From Sporosarcina psychrophila (GTDB taxonomy: Bacteria > Bacillota > Bacilli > Bacillales_A > Planococcaceae), in NCBI GenBank assembly GCA_020742515.1, contig DYWT01000278.1, positions 1-35,465 of the forward strand: DNA of 35,465 nt, in the 5' to 3' direction. Below, piece by piece: positions 1 through 9,176 of the stretch (positions are counted from its first letter, which is position 1; every line of letters starts with the position of its first letter). The notes beneath the pieces are model-generated. The model did no database searches and was not told the origin of the DNA. It was given only the letters and a program-made list of their open reading frames with translations. The position numbers were made by a program, and so were the translations under genes.

Positions 1-1
1 C

Positions 2-3000
2 AACCTTGAAATTACAGCTAATGCTCGCAAAGAACTCATGAAATGGTCAACGGATGAGCACGCCTTTTTTTCAATGCAAGTTGCCTTTAATGTACATATT
101 GAAAAACGGCCAAACAATAGACATGGCAATATGTCGTTTTCAATTTTCTTTGATAATGATTCGAATGAAGCTTTAGCGAATCGTATAAACAATAGAGTAG
201 CCGTATTGGAATGTGTTTATCAAAATGATGGTTTTCTAGCAACCGGTTTTCATGTGAGAGGTCGCAGAGAACCTGTGCGAACAAATCGGCGTCTTCCTGT
301 ACGTTTAAAATTTCTAGTGGGCCGCAACACCGGCGTTGTGATGCCCATCGAGCTGTACACAAGCATTCGCGAATTGCCGATTGCACAGGAACGTTCTGAA
401 TATGTGAAGAAAAGAATTGCCAGCTGGGAAGGCTATTTACGTATAGAAGAAATAAATGCAGATGTCGCAGATGTGACTGTCACTTTTTCAAGGGCCAGCT
501 TAAATGCAGATTTTAGTAAGTTGAGTCTAGTTTGTAACGGATTAAAAGCGAATGAATGGAATACAATCAAAGGATTCAGTGCAAAAATGAAAGGGCTTCA
601 AAATGATATCGGCAATGTGGTTAATACTGATAAGTCCAAAAAAACTGTCGAAATCGAACTGAGTCGAAATTATAGAGAAATGGCAAGAAGGAATGAATGG
701 CACCCGAATTCATATAAGGAAGTCGTCTTCAGTAATTTTGCCGCACTTAGCCAAGTGAAGAGGTTGAGAAAAGGATTTAAAGATCTTCAAGATGGACTGG
801 CAGCCAATCCGAATTTAGAAAAGGTCCTTTTTGAAGAGCGTCCAGTTGTTCGTATTTCTAAGAAACAGAAGGAGCTTGTTTTCCATAACGAGTTAAATAA
901 GTTCCAACAAGAAGCCGTGACGGGAGCAATGACATCAAATGATCTGTACGTTATCCAAGGACCTCCAGGAACTGGGAAAACTACGGTTATTTCAGAAATA
1001 TGTCATCAAAATGTCAAGGCAGGGTTGCGTACATTCGTAGCATCCCAAGCAAACTTAGCTGTGGACAACGCGTTAGGCCGATTACTATCTCACCAAGATA
1101 TCCGGATTTTACGATATGGCCGGACAGATAGCATTGAAGAAGAAGGTCAAAAGTTTATCGAAGAAAATGTGGCGCTTAACTGGAAAAACGTAACCTTAGA
1201 CGCTGTAAATAATCAACTACAGTCGCATGCTGAGAGAGAAATACAACTTCAAAACAATTTAGCTAGTGCTGAAGATGACCTGAAAAAACTTCGAGATGAA
1301 TTGTTACAGTTAGACAAAAAAGTGAAGTTGAAAGAAGAAGCTCAAGCACAACACATTTTGTATTTAAATGAAATCACAAAGCTTAATAAAAAAATAGTGA
1401 TATTTAAAAATGAACATGAAAGCTTGTCAAAAAGTCAGGCTGTTTTACAGAAATCAGCTGACGATTTAAGTGTTGAAATCAATCGACTTGAACAAATCAT
1501 ACAAACAGAAATCAAAAGCTCAACAGCACTTGATCAGATGGAAAAATTAGAACAACAAATAGAGCAACTTCGTCAGTACATAAGCTATCGTCAAACAGTA
1601 AAAAAGCTAAATGAGACGGAAGATTCTATCGCAATTTCTCATAAAAACCTAGAAATAAAAAATGATAAAATTAACAGTCTACATTTATTTTTGAAAGCAT
1701 TAGATTCCGTAACTAAAATAGATTTATTGAAAAATCGGATGCAGTTTTTCGAAATTGTCCCTACATTTAACACGAATTGGAAAATGACCGAATTAACTCA
1801 ATTAATTGACACGATTAAATCTGATACTTCTAGTGAAGGGTATAGCGAATGGCAAGAACTGAATAACCGACTTTCAACTGCTATAAACATGATTGAGGGT
1901 CTGTTGAAGGAGAATGGATTTCTTACAAAGTCGGCGAAAACAACTAATAACCAAAAATACAATTCAGTCAAGGAAATCCACGGACTTATTGACCGGATAG
2001 GATTATTTCTAATTGATCCTTCGACTAAACGTAGCTTGGAAACAAGGAACTATTCGGCTGAAAAATATGATAATCTTGAAAAAATAGCCGTTGCTTTGGC
2101 GCTGTTACGTGAAAGGAAGAACTATGCGCAATTGCAAGGTGCAAGTTTTGAAAAACAACATCAAGTCAAGTTAGAGTCGAAGAAAATGTTTACTGTCATT
2201 AAAATGGAACTAGCCGAACAGATTAATCAGATGATACTAGAAATCGAACATGAAAGAAAATCTATACAGCACAATCTTGAAAGTCAACAAATGACACTGA
2301 GCAGTCTTCAGCTAACAGCTTCAAAAAGTAAAGAACGAATCGGAATTATTGATGAAATCCAATCAATCCAGTCAGTAAAAGAAGAATTGGAACAGAAAGA
2401 AAAAACCTTTGCCGATTATATAAAAAAGAAGGCTACCCTGCAACAATATGAGCAGGAGCTGAAAACTAAAATGGACGATGCTGAAGTTAATGCTCAAAAA
2501 TCGAAGGAGAATTTAGTTACTCTTCAGTCTATAGAAGAGGAAATTGGATCGGTAAATGAAGAACGACTTGAACAGGAAAAACAACTGGCACCCTTGGCGG
2601 AATTAGTGGCACAAAATCCCGAAGAAGAACGTCAACTTACACTAACTTCCATTCATCAATTGGAAACGAAGACAGAAAAACTTAAAGCGGATAAAAAACG
2701 ATTACCAATCACGCTTAAACTTCAGAAAGAATGGATTTCACTGCTCTCAGAAGCCAACGAATATGATCTTGATGAAATTCGGAAATTGTATGTGGAGCAT
2801 GCCAATGTAATCGGTACAACTTGCGTAGCATCTGCTCGACGTGATTTCATGGAGGAATATCCGACATTCGATGTGGTCATCATTGATGAAGTTTCTAAAG
2901 CGACACCACCTGAACTGCTGTTGCCGATGTTGAAAGGGAAAAAGATAATTTTAGTCGGGGATCATCACCAGTTGCCACCACTTATGGGACAAGCGACACT

Positions 3001-3823
3001 TGAAGAGTTGCTAGAGGAAAGCGACAATCAGGAAGAAAAAAGTGAACTAGAAAAACTATTGAAAGAATCATTATTCGAACGTCTATTCAGAACCTTGCCA
3101 AAGCAAAACAAAACGATGCTGGCCATCCAGTACCGTATGCATGAAAGTATAATGGAAACGATTACGCCTTTCTACCAAGAAGGCGATTACAGCCTCCAGT
3201 GCGGTTTAACGGATTCAGATGCTGTTCGTGACCATATGATCGATTCTCGTTACGTACAAAGAAATGATCATCTCCTATGGTTTGATATGCCGAATGAACC
3301 GAAGTATTTCGAGGAGAAGGTAAAAGGCGGTACAAGTCGCTTCAATCAAGCAGAATTGAACATGACGAGTAAAATTCTCTTGGATTTAGAGAGCGCTTCC
3401 GAAAAAGCGAAAAAGGATGGAACGATGAAACAGGAGGTCAAAAAAAGTGTCGGTGTAATCAGTTTCTATGGCGAACAGGTGAAGAGAATTGATCGGCTGA
3501 TACAACAAGAGCTGATTCCGCAACATTTAAATTGTAGAACGGGATCTGTCGATAAGTTTCAGGGAATGGAAATGGACGTCATTATTTTGAGCTTTGTTCG
3601 AAACCACCAGGATAAGGGCGGTGATATCGGATTTGCGAGAGATTACAGACGTTTAAATGTTGCCTTATCACGTGCACGGGAACTACTCATCATTGTGGGA
3701 AGTGCAGATATGTTCGCAGTACGGGCGAAACACCCAAGTTCAAAAGAAATGTATGGACGACTGCTCGAGAATGTCAAAAAGAAAAATGGGTTGAGGGATC
3801 ATGAAGGAAATAGTAAATTATGA
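2..3823 (+). CDS. Superfamily 1 (Upf1/DNA2-like) helicase with long coiled-coil insert, 5' end missing
   Basis: The reading frame is open to the left edge, so the gene starts outside the window. The Met at 38 has no convincing ribosome binding site, and residues are numbered from it. Helicase motifs are clear: Walker A GPPGTGKTT at 308-316, Walker B VVIIDE ending at E951, GDHHQLPP at 974-981, QYRMH at 1031-1035, VDKFQGME at 1171-1178 and the arginine-finger motif LNVALSRAR at 1206-1214. Residues about 385-885 between Walker A and B are rich in Glu, Lys, Gln and Leu heptads, a long coiled coil. The roughly 300 residues before Walker A are of unknown fold. This is an ATP-dependent nucleic-acid helicase or translocase. 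The substrate is unknown and a repair or defence role is only a guess. The broken winged-helix gene 20 bases downstream is probably co-transcribed. Confidence 0.85.
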   Translation, partial: NLEITANARKELMKWSTDEHAFFSMQVAFNVHIEKRPNNRHGNMSFSIFFDNDSNEALANRINNRVAVLECVYQNDGFLATGFHVRGRREPVRTNRRLPVRLKFLVGRNTGVVMPIELYTSIRELPIAQERSEYVKKRIASWEGYLRIEEINADVADVTVTFSRASLNADFSKLSLVCNGLKANEWNTIKGFSAKMKGLQNDIGNVVNTDKSKKTVEIELSRNYREMARRNEWHPNSYKEVVFSNFAALSQVKRLRKGFKDLQDGLAANPNLEKVLFEERPVVRISKKQKELVFHNELNKFQQEAVTGAMTSNDLYVIQGPPGTGKTTVISEICHQNVKAGLRTFVASQANLAVDNALGRLLSHQDIRILRYGRTDSIEEEGQKFIEENVALNWKNVTLDAVNNQLQSHAEREIQLQNNLASAEDDLKKLRDELLQLDKKVKLKEEAQAQHILYLNEITKLNKKIVIFKNEHESLSKSQAVLQKSADDLSVEINRLEQIIQTEIKSSTALDQMEKLEQQIEQLRQYISYRQTVKKLNETEDSIAISHKNLEIKNDKINSLHLFLKALDSVTKIDLLKNRMQFFEIVPTFNTNWKMTELTQLIDTIKSDTSSEGYSEWQELNNRLSTAINMIEGLLKENGFLTKSAKTTNNQKYNSVKEIHGLIDRIGLFLIDPSTKRSLETRNYSAEKYDNLEKIAVALALLRERKNYAQLQGASFEKQHQVKLESKKMFTVIKMELAEQINQMILEIEHERKSIQHNLESQQMTLSSLQLTASKSKERIGIIDEIQSIQSVKEELEQKEKTFADYIKKKATLQQYEQELKTKMDDAEVNAQKSKENLVTLQSIEEEIGSVNEERLEQEKQLAPLAELVAQNPEEERQLTLTSIHQLETKTEKLKADKKRLPITLKLQKEWISLLSEANEYDLDEIRKLYVEHANVIGTTCVASARRDFMEEYPTFDVVIIDEVSKATPPELLLPMLKGKKIILVGDHHQLPPLMGQATLEELLEESDNQEEKSELEKLLKESLFERLFRTLPKQNKTMLAIQYRMHESIMETITPFYQEGDYSLQCGLTDSDAVRDHMIDSRYVQRNDHLLWFDMPNEPKYFEEKVKGGTSRFNQAELNMTSKILLDLESASEKAKKDGTMKQEVKKSVGVISFYGEQVKRIDRLIQQELIPQHLNCRTGSVDKFQGMEMDVIILSFVRNHQDKGGDIGFARDYRRLNVALSRARELLIIVGSADMFAVRAKHPSSKEMYGRLLENVKKKNGLRDHEGNSKL

Positions 3824-3843
3824 TTCGATAGGAGGCTCCTGTT

Positions 3844-4596
3844 ATGAATGAGTTAAAAGGACGGTTAACAAAGGAGCTTCAACAGGACTTTAATGTGAAA
3901 ATCATGGGTTCCTTGTCATGGAGTTTACCCGTCCATTCTCTTGAGATTGAATACAATACTGTAAAACGGACAAAGATGGATATTCTCATGAAGATGATGC
4001 TGATCGCCTTCGGGAAAGCAGAAATTGCTGCTGCTGAAGAGTTAAGTGAAATTCTTCTTGTTTAACAACTTTTTATTAATGACTTAATCGAAAAAATGTC
4101 TAAAACAGGTGTAATTGAAAAAAGGGAAGGCCTTTTTTCATTGACAGAGGTAGGGGTTCAGCAACTTAAATCAGGAATTTTTGTGCATGAGCAAGAAATG
4201 GATTCAGCACTGATGCTTTATAGTCCCTATCATCAGTCATTTATGAAAGGTGATGTGAAGCATATTTCATACGATGAAAAGGAAGTTTATCGCTATCAAG
4301 ATGAATTTGACGATTGGGACGTAGAGTCTCTTGATGACAGCTTTTTAATAGATGGGCTAAAAACGATGGATGTGGAGTCGAGTGAAGGAAACGTCCAGAT
4401 TGTAGTTTCAGAAATTGTAACTGCATCTGACCGAAAAACCAACTTGGTACCTTGTATTGAATTTCATATGTATAACGAGGTGGAAGATCTAGTATACGCA
4501 CGGGTTTGGAATACACTGACGGAACAATGGGATAAAACGCTCGAAAACCTATTAAACGAAAAAGAACGAAAAAAGTGGCGGGAGAATTATTTATAA
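3844..4596 (+). pseudogene. Winged-helix-like protein split by an in-frame TAA stop
   Basis: A good ribosome binding site (AGGAGG, 3830-3835) precedes the ATG at 3844. The frame runs 73 codons to a TAA at 4063-4065 and continues in the same frame without another stop to the TAA ending at 4596. Without the internal stop it would encode about 250 residues. The codons around the stop read through as EILLV-stop-QLFINDLIEKM. This joins two helices of what looks like a winged helix: AAEELSEILLV, then INDLIEKMSKTGVIEK, then a wing REGLFSLTEVG. The break therefore falls inside the predicted DNA-binding fold. The C-terminal part is acidic and I do not recognise it. It sits just behind the helicase gene, so the two may act together. 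Alternatives are two separate proteins (the second starting at ATG 4096, without a clear ribosome site), stop readthrough, or a sequencing error. Confidence 0.6.
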
Positions 4597-4636
4597 TACT
4601 AGATAACATTTGATTGCTACACTGCTTTTTAACTAT

Positions 4637-4680
4637 AAAGGAAGATTCCTATATTTAGGAATCTTCCTTTATTATTTTCT
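4637..4680 (+). terminator. Rho-independent terminator after the helicase region
   Basis: A perfect 15-bp stem (4637-4651 with 4656-4670) has a 4-base loop and is followed by the T-rich tract ATTATTTTCT. It ends the helicase/winged-helix transcription unit. Confidence 0.85.
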
Positions 4681-4752
4681 TGCAAAACTATAAAATCTCT
4701 TTCCGTGGGTGGATAGAATCAAAACCTTGTGCTACAGTTAATTTGCAAACAA

Positions 4753-4782
4753 TTACAAAAAAAGTTCTTGAAGTAATAAAAT
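4753..4782 (+). promoter_or_regulatory. Candidate promoter of the ROK kinase gene
   Basis: TTACAA (4753-4758) and TAAAAT (4777-4782) are separated by 18 bases. Transcription would start just before the AGGG ribosome site at 4792-4795, so the leader would be very short. Assigned by eye only. Confidence 0.35.
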
Positions 4783-4804
4783 AAGATATGTAGGGATGAA
4801 GCAT

Positions 4805-5695
4805 ATGAAAATACTGGCAATAGATATTGGCGGAACATCTCTTAAAGTTTGTATGGCTACTGAAAAAGGGATCATTTCTGAGTTTAACGAGTTCGATTCT
4901 GAAGCAGGAAAGGGTGGACAATATTTAGTCGACAATCTTATTCAGATAATTACTAAAAATTATTCGGGATATGAGGCCATTGGTATTAGTACTGCTAGTC
5001 AAGTAAACAGTGAAGATGGTTCAATCATTTATGCGAATGAAAACTTTCCGAATTACACAGGAATGAAAGTGAAAGCAATTTTTGAAGAGAAGTTTGGTGT
5101 CCCTGTGAAAGTTGAAAACGATGTGAACGCGGCCGCTTTAGGGGAAAAACATTTTGGAGCTGGTAAGAAGTTCAAGGATTTCTTATGCTTAACTTACGGA
5201 ACAGGGATAGGCGGTGCAATTGTAATTGATTCCTCTGTTTATAAAGGGCTTAATGGAGGTGCAGGCGAATTTGGTCATATGATTTTGTATCCTGGCGGTA
5301 AGAAGTGTAATTGTGGATGTGTAGGATGTTATGAGATGTATGGATCTACTACAGCCTTAGTGAAAAAAGCATTGGAACTGGATAAAAAGTATATTAACGG
5401 TCGAACGATTTTTGAAGGCCTTGAACAAGGTGATGAAAAACTTGAGAAAGTTCTTAATGACTGGGTGCTTGAAGTAGCTTATGGTCTCGTTTCTTTAACG
5501 CATATCTTTAATCCTCCTGCTATTATTATAGGCGGCGGGGTTATGGAGCAAGAAAGATTAGTGTCATTGGTATCGAGTAAAGTAAAAGAATTAATGTTGA
5601 GGAGTTTTTCGGGTGTGAAGATATTGAGGGCCTCTCTTGGAAACAAAGCTGGAGTATTAGGGGCGGCATCACTTCATTTACCGATGAGAGACTAG
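4805..5695 (+). CDS. ROK-family sugar kinase (glucokinase-like)
   Basis: The 296-residue product should phosphorylate a hexose or related sugar with ATP in the cytoplasm. It has the N-terminal phosphate motif DIGGT at residues 7-11, the catalytic-loop motif [19 protein letters not shown], and the ROK zinc site formed by H158 and C168-x-C170-G-x-x-G-C175. The ATG at 4805 is preferred over that at 4796: AGGG at 4792-4795 lies 9 bases from the former but touches the latter, and [11 protein letters not shown] is a typical ROK N-terminus. There is no helix-turn-helix domain, so it is an enzyme and not a regulator. It stands alone between two terminators, ahead of the YesL-like gene. Glucose, mannose or a beta-glucoside are all possible substrates; the sequence does not decide. 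Confidence 0.85.
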   Translation: MKILAIDIGGTSLKVCMATEKGIISEFNEFDSEAGKGGQYLVDNLIQIITKNYSGYEAIGISTASQVNSEDGSIIYANENFPNYTGMKVKAIFEEKFGVPVKVENDVNAAALGEKHFGAGKKFKDFLCLTYGTGIGGAIVIDSSVYKGLNGGAGEFGHMILYPGGKKCNCGCVGCYEMYGSTTALVKKALELDKKYINGRTIFEGLEQGDEKLEKVLNDWVLEVAYGLVSLTHIFNPPAIIIGGGVMEQERLVSLVSSKVKELMLRSFSGVKILRASLGNKAGVLGAASLHLPMRD

Positions 5696-5775
5696 AGTGT
5701 CTTAACCCGTTCGTGAATGCCCCTCATTAGTAAGCGAATGTGTGAGAAGCCAGTTCTTTTCGTTTTTTGCAGAAT

Positions 5776-5812
5776 GAGAGTAATCACATTAGGTGATTGA
5801 CTCTCTTTTTTG
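5776..5812 (+). terminator. Terminator after the ROK kinase
   Basis: A stem pairs 5776-5787 (GAGAGTAATCAC) with 5793-5805, with one bulged G at 5799. A run of Ts (to 5811) follows. Confidence 0.75.
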
Positions 5813-5893
5813 GCTTTTTACCTTAAACTGCTATGGACGAAGCTGAGGAATACTTCAGAACAAGGAAGAGAAGTTGCCATTCAGCGTCCGTCG

Positions 5894-5922
5894 TTGTAAA
5901 AGGAAAATTTCTTTGATAAAAA
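5894..5922 (+). promoter_or_regulatory. Weak candidate promoter of the YesL-like gene
   Basis: TTGTAA (5894-5899) and TAAAAA (5917-5922) are 17 bases apart, upstream of the AAGGAGG ribosome site at 5938-5944. The -10 match is poor, so this is tentative. Confidence 0.25.
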
Positions 5923-5952
5923 AATAGGATAAAGAAAAAGGAGGATACCAGT

Positions 5953-6648
5953 ATGAATAGCAAGTCAGGTTTCATGGGCGGATTGTATATTATCAGTGAA
6001 TGGATTATGAAATTTTCTTTGATTAATCTATTTTGGATACTCTTTAATATACCCATTGTTTTTCTACTTTTAAATATATTATTTGTTGAACGGATGGAAG
6101 AATTGCCTCTTTTACTAATTCCATTAATCATATTGATACCAATCTTATTCTTTCCAGCAACAACGGCGATGTTTGCAATGGTAAGAGAGTGGATTATTAA
6201 TGATGAGGATAATGGACAACTTTTTAGGTCCTATTGGGGGTACTATAAAGATAATTATAAAAAAAGTGTATTGAGTGGTCTTATTTTAACAATGGCTTGG
6301 CTGATTTTGGCGGTAGATGTCTTTTACCTTTTTGATAAAAATAATAGTATGATGTTTCTCTTTTTGATTATGGGTATTATTTTATTTGTCTTTTCAATCA
6401 ACCTTTTTTCAATTACTGTTCATTATCACATGAGGTTGCTTACTTCATTAAAAAATGCTTTTCTCTTAACGATAGGAAGCCCTGTTTTATTTATGGCGGT
6501 GGCGATTAGCAGTGGACTGGTCTTATATATTAGCGTAAACATCTTCAGGTATTTACTCCCCTTTTTAACAGGTTCGCTTATTGCGTTTTTAACTTTTTCT
6601 GCATTTTATAGAAACCATTTAAAACTTATTGAAAAGAGTGAGAGATGA
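5953..6648 (+). CDS. YesL-like DUF624 membrane protein
   Basis: The 231-residue protein is an integral membrane protein with about five to six hydrophobic segments. Its opening, FMGGLYIISEWIMKFSLINL, is typical of the DUF624/YesL family of Firmicutes. Members are usually encoded next to carbohydrate ABC importers and two-component systems, and their molecular function is unknown. Here it lies directly upstream of the sugar-binding lipoprotein gene, which fits that habit. AAGGAGG at 5938-5944, 8 bases before the ATG, fixes the start. The 180-base gap to the next gene holds two LacI-type operators, so it is probably not in the same transcript as the importer. A role in importer assembly or regulation is inference. 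Confidence 0.75.
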   Translation: MNSKSGFMGGLYIISEWIMKFSLINLFWILFNIPIVFLLLNILFVERMEELPLLLIPLIILIPILFFPATTAMFAMVREWIINDEDNGQLFRSYWGYYKDNYKKSVLSGLILTMAWLILAVDVFYLFDKNNSMMFLFLIMGIILFVFSINLFSITVHYHMRLLTSLKNAFLLTIGSPVLFMAVAISSGLVLYISVNIFRYLLPFLTGSLIAFLTFSAFYRNHLKLIEKSER

Positions 6649-6719
6649 AAAATTAAAAAAGACGACAATTCTTGTTGCGCAATTCTAAATAGAGTGATAA
6701 CCTAAAAGGGCATTACAGT

Positions 6720-6731
6720 GCAACCGGTTTC
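6720..6731 (+). promoter_or_regulatory. LacI-type operator, copy 1
   Basis: TGCAACCGGTTTCA (core 6720-6731) is a near-palindrome with the central CG typical of LacI-family operators. It matches copies at 6787-6798 and 11066-11077. It lies just upstream of a possible promoter, TTGGAG (6741-6746) and AATATA (6764-6769), that would serve the sugar-binding protein gene. The likely regulator is the LacI protein at 10015-11034. Confidence 0.65.
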
Positions 6732-6786
6732 ATAAACAGTTTGGAGGGGATAGATTTATACCCAATATACGCTTACATGGAGTTGT

Positions 6787-6798
6787 GCAACCGCTTTC
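6787..6798 (+). promoter_or_regulatory. LacI-type operator, copy 2
   Basis: TGCAACCGCTTTCA lies 67 bases downstream of copy 1 and 30 bases before the sugar-binding protein start. It would sit at or just after the transcription start and so would block transcription. It also resembles the CcpA cre consensus with two mismatches, so catabolite control is an alternative. Confidence 0.65.
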
Positions 6799-6828
6799 AT
6801 TAAATCAGTACAAAAAAGGGGAGATTAT

Positions 6829-8127
6829 ATGAAAAGCAAAAAGCAGATTATCAGTTTGGTTTCTGTATTATTAATTTCTATTATTGCGTTAGTGGGGTGC
6901 TCAGCTTCGGAAGAGGAAGGTAGTACTGCATCTAAGGACCAGGTAACTGTTGATATTTATCAATTTAAAGTAGAAATTAAAGATCAATTTGAAAGTTTAG
7001 TCAAAGTATATGAAAAGGAAAACCCCGGCGTGAAAATTAATGTTAAAACTGTCGGTGGTGGCAATGATTATGGTGCCACTTTAAAAACATTATTTTCTTC
7101 CGGTGAAGAACCAGACATTTTTAATGTAGGCGGACCATCTGCCGTTGAAGAGTATAAAGATTATTTAGCAGATGTATCTGATACAGCGGCAGTTACGGCA
7201 TCTCTTGATGGGACTTTAACAGCTGTCCAGGATGGCGAAAAAATTTTAGGATTGCCATTTAACCAAGAAGGTTATGGATTGATTTTTAACAAAGCAATTT
7301 TAGAGAAGGCTGGCATTAACCCAGATGAAATAATTACGTTTGAGGATTTAGAAAATGCAGTTGAATTAATAGATAGTAAAAAAGCGGACCTGGGTATTGA
7401 TGCAGTATTCGCCCTACCAGCTAAAGAATTATGGGTTTTAGGGGACCATATCGCAAATATGTTCCTAGCACCAGAGTTTAATAATGATATTTCAGAGGCA
7501 TATAATGCTGAAACAATCGCATTTGAAAAAGGCGATGAGTTAAAAAGATATATTGATTTGCAAAATAAGTATTCTGTTCAGCCAATACTTAGCCTTGACT
7601 ACTCTCAACAGGTAGAACAGTTATTTTCTTTAGAAAAAGTTGCTATGATTCAACAAGGCAACTGGGTATATAATTCCGTTTATGATATGGATCCAGAATT
7701 AGCGGAAAAAGGTATTGGTATTTTGCCAGTTCCGGTGGAAGGCTTTGAAGGAAAGATTCCAGCGGGTGTACCAATGTTTTGGGCTGTAAATGGGAAGAGT
7801 GATCCAAAAGTGGTGCAAGCAAGTAAGGATTTCTTAGATTGGATGTACACATCTGAGACGGGGAAAACTGCAGTGTTAGAAGATTTCAAATTTATCCCTG
7901 CTTATAAGGGGTATGATGCCTCGAAAATTGCTGATCCTCTTTCGCAAAAGATTTATGAATATGCTGAAGCTGGTAACACAATCGAAGGATGGGTATATCA
8001 AGCTACTCCAACAGGATGGAATCAAGAAACACTTGGTGTTAATATGCAAAAGTATTTAAGTGGCGCCATGGAATGGGATGAAGTGATAGCTGAAGCACGT
8101 ACTAAGTGGGAAGAAGAACGAAAATAA
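6829..8127 (+). CDS. Sugar ABC importer, substrate-binding lipoprotein (SBP_bac_1)
   Basis: The 432-residue protein has a lipoprotein signal peptide: a basic N-terminus, a hydrophobic core and the lipobox LVGC with Cys24 as the lipidated residue. The mature part has the family 1 extracellular sugar-binding protein pattern (EKENPGVKINVKTVGGGND; EEPDIFNV near the N-terminus; NQEGYGLIFNKAILEKAGI; a C-terminal WEEERK). It captures a sugar or oligosaccharide outside the membrane and delivers it to the two permeases encoded next. AGGGGAG at 6817-6823 supports the ATG at 6829. Two operator copies upstream point to LacI control. The substrate is unknown; the downstream ThuA and oxidoreductase genes suggest a glucoside-type disaccharide, but that is inference. 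Confidence 0.88.
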   Translation: MKSKKQIISLVSVLLISIIALVGCSASEEEGSTASKDQVTVDIYQFKVEIKDQFESLVKVYEKENPGVKINVKTVGGGNDYGATLKTLFSSGEEPDIFNVGGPSAVEEYKDYLADVSDTAAVTASLDGTLTAVQDGEKILGLPFNQEGYGLIFNKAILEKAGINPDEIITFEDLENAVELIDSKKADLGIDAVFALPAKELWVLGDHIANMFLAPEFNNDISEAYNAETIAFEKGDELKRYIDLQNKYSVQPILSLDYSQQVEQLFSLEKVAMIQQGNWVYNSVYDMDPELAEKGIGILPVPVEGFEGKIPAGVPMFWAVNGKSDPKVVQASKDFLDWMYTSETGKTAVLEDFKFIPAYKGYDASKIADPLSQKIYEYAEAGNTIEGWVYQATPTGWNQETLGVNMQKYLSGAMEWDEVIAEARTKWEEERK

Positions 8128-8144
8128 CATAATTCAGCGTTACT

Positions 8145-8166
8145 CTGCTATCTCTATAGATAGCAG
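8145..8166 (+). other. Intercistronic hairpin after the binding-protein gene
   Basis: A perfect 9-bp stem (CTGCTATCT, 8145-8153, with 8158-8166) has a 4-base loop and no T-run. Without the T-run it is more likely to protect the 3' end of the abundant binding-protein message, or attenuate transcription partly, than to terminate it. Confidence 0.55.
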
Positions 8167-8220
8167 GAGAATGTGAAGTAGGATGTAATATAGTGCAGAT
8201 TCAAATACTATAAGATTGCC

Positions 8221-8248
8221 GCATTCGGCGGATGCCAAGGAATTTGAA
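8221..8248 (+). repeat. Degenerate copy of a GC-rich intergenic repeat
   Basis: This 28-base stretch matches 12933-12960 at 23 of 28 positions, including an unbroken GGCGGATGCCA. Only the left part of the longer element at 12933-13020 is present here. Confidence 0.5.
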
Positions 8249-8253
8249 AAATG

Positions 8254-8291
8254 CAGCTAATAAAAACGTGTGCAAGAGTTTTTGTTAGCTG
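8254..8291 (+). other. Second intercistronic hairpin before the permease genes
   Basis: The segments 8254-8267 and 8278-8291 pair over 14 bp with one G-U wobble and a 10-base loop. The hairpin ends 24 bases before the permease start and close to its ribosome site, so it could influence permease expression. Confidence 0.5.
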
Positions 8292-8315
8292 TACTACATA
8301 TTGGGGGTGCTAGTA

Positions 8316-9176
8316 ATGCGTAATCGTGACCTTTCATTTTGGTTGTTTTTAATGCCAGTGATTTTGAGCTTAGGGATTGTCATCATTATTCCATTTATAT
8401 ATGGCTTTATTTACTCTTTTACAAATTGGAACGGGATGGTAGCAACTGAATTTATCGGTTTTAAGAATTACATCACTTTATTTAAAGATGCAGAGTTCAG
8501 AGCATCCATTTGGTTTACGACTAAGTTTGCAATTACTTCTGTAATTCTTCTTAACTTTTTAGGGCTAGGCCTAGCTTTGCTCGTAACACGGAAGATGAAG
8601 ACAAGTAGTTTTATGCGAACTGTTTTCTTTATGCCAAACTTAATTGGCGGACTCATATTAGGATTTATTTGGCAGTTTGTTTTCATAAGTGTATTTGGAA
8701 GCCTGGGAGATTTGCTTGGGGTTGAGGCATTAACAGGTTGGTTGTCTACGACCGCAACTGGTTTTTGGGGGCTAGTCATTTTGACATCGTGGCAAATGGC
8801 TGGGTACATTATGATTATCTATATTGCTTATTTAGAAAATATACCGAAGGATTTACTTGAAGCTGCAGAAATTGATGGTGCATCTAGTTATCAGCGTTTT
8901 TGGAAAATCACTTTTCCGCTAGTAGCGCCGGCATTTACCGTTAGTATGTTTTTAACACTGTCCAATTCATTTCAAATCTATGACCAAAATCTATCATTAA
9001 CAAATGGTGGACCTTATAACTCCACTCAAATGGTTGCGATGAGCATCGTTAAAGCTGCTTTTACTGAAAACAAAATGGCTTATGCCCAGACGCAAGCCGT
9101 TATTTTCTTTCTCATTATAGCAGCCGTTGCAATCACACAAGTTTACTACAATAAAAAACGGGAGGTAGAGTTATAA
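8316..9176 (+). CDS. Sugar ABC importer permease (MalF type)
   Basis: The 286-residue integral membrane protein has about six transmembrane helices and belongs to the binding-protein-dependent (MalF/UgpA) permease family. The EAA loop that docks the ATPase is visible as ENIPKDLLEAAEIDGASSYQ followed by RFWKITFPLVAP. The ATG at 8316 is used: GGGGGTG at 8303-8309 sits 6 bases before it, and MRNRDLSFWLFLMP is a normal N-terminus. An upstream TTG at 8301 lies within that ribosome site. The gene forms a pair with the next permease, overlapping it by one base, so the two are translationally coupled. No ATPase gene follows. Confidence 0.88.
   Translation: MRNRDLSFWLFLMPVILSLGIVIIIPFIYGFIYSFTNWNGMVATEFIGFKNYITLFKDAEFRASIWFTTKFAITSVILLNFLGLGLALLVTRKMKTSSFMRTVFFMPNLIGGLILGFIWQFVFISVFGSLGDLLGVEALTGWLSTTATGFWGLVILTSWQMAGYIMIIYIAYLENIPKDLLEAAEIDGASSYQRFWKITFPLVAPAFTVSMFLTLSNSFQIYDQNLSLTNGGPYNSTQMVAMSIVKAAFTENKMAYAQTQAVIFFLIIAAVAITQVYYNKKREVEL

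Noticed and set aside
4241-4609. A 122-codon minus-strand frame over the broken winged-helix gene
   Set aside because: It is antisense to a frame with an excellent ribosome site and protein-like composition, and shows no family features.
6787-6798. Reading the GCAACCG sites as CcpA cre elements
   Set aside because: They miss the cre consensus at two core positions, and three near-identical copies around one lacI-containing operon fit a dedicated LacI operator better. Catabolite control is not excluded.
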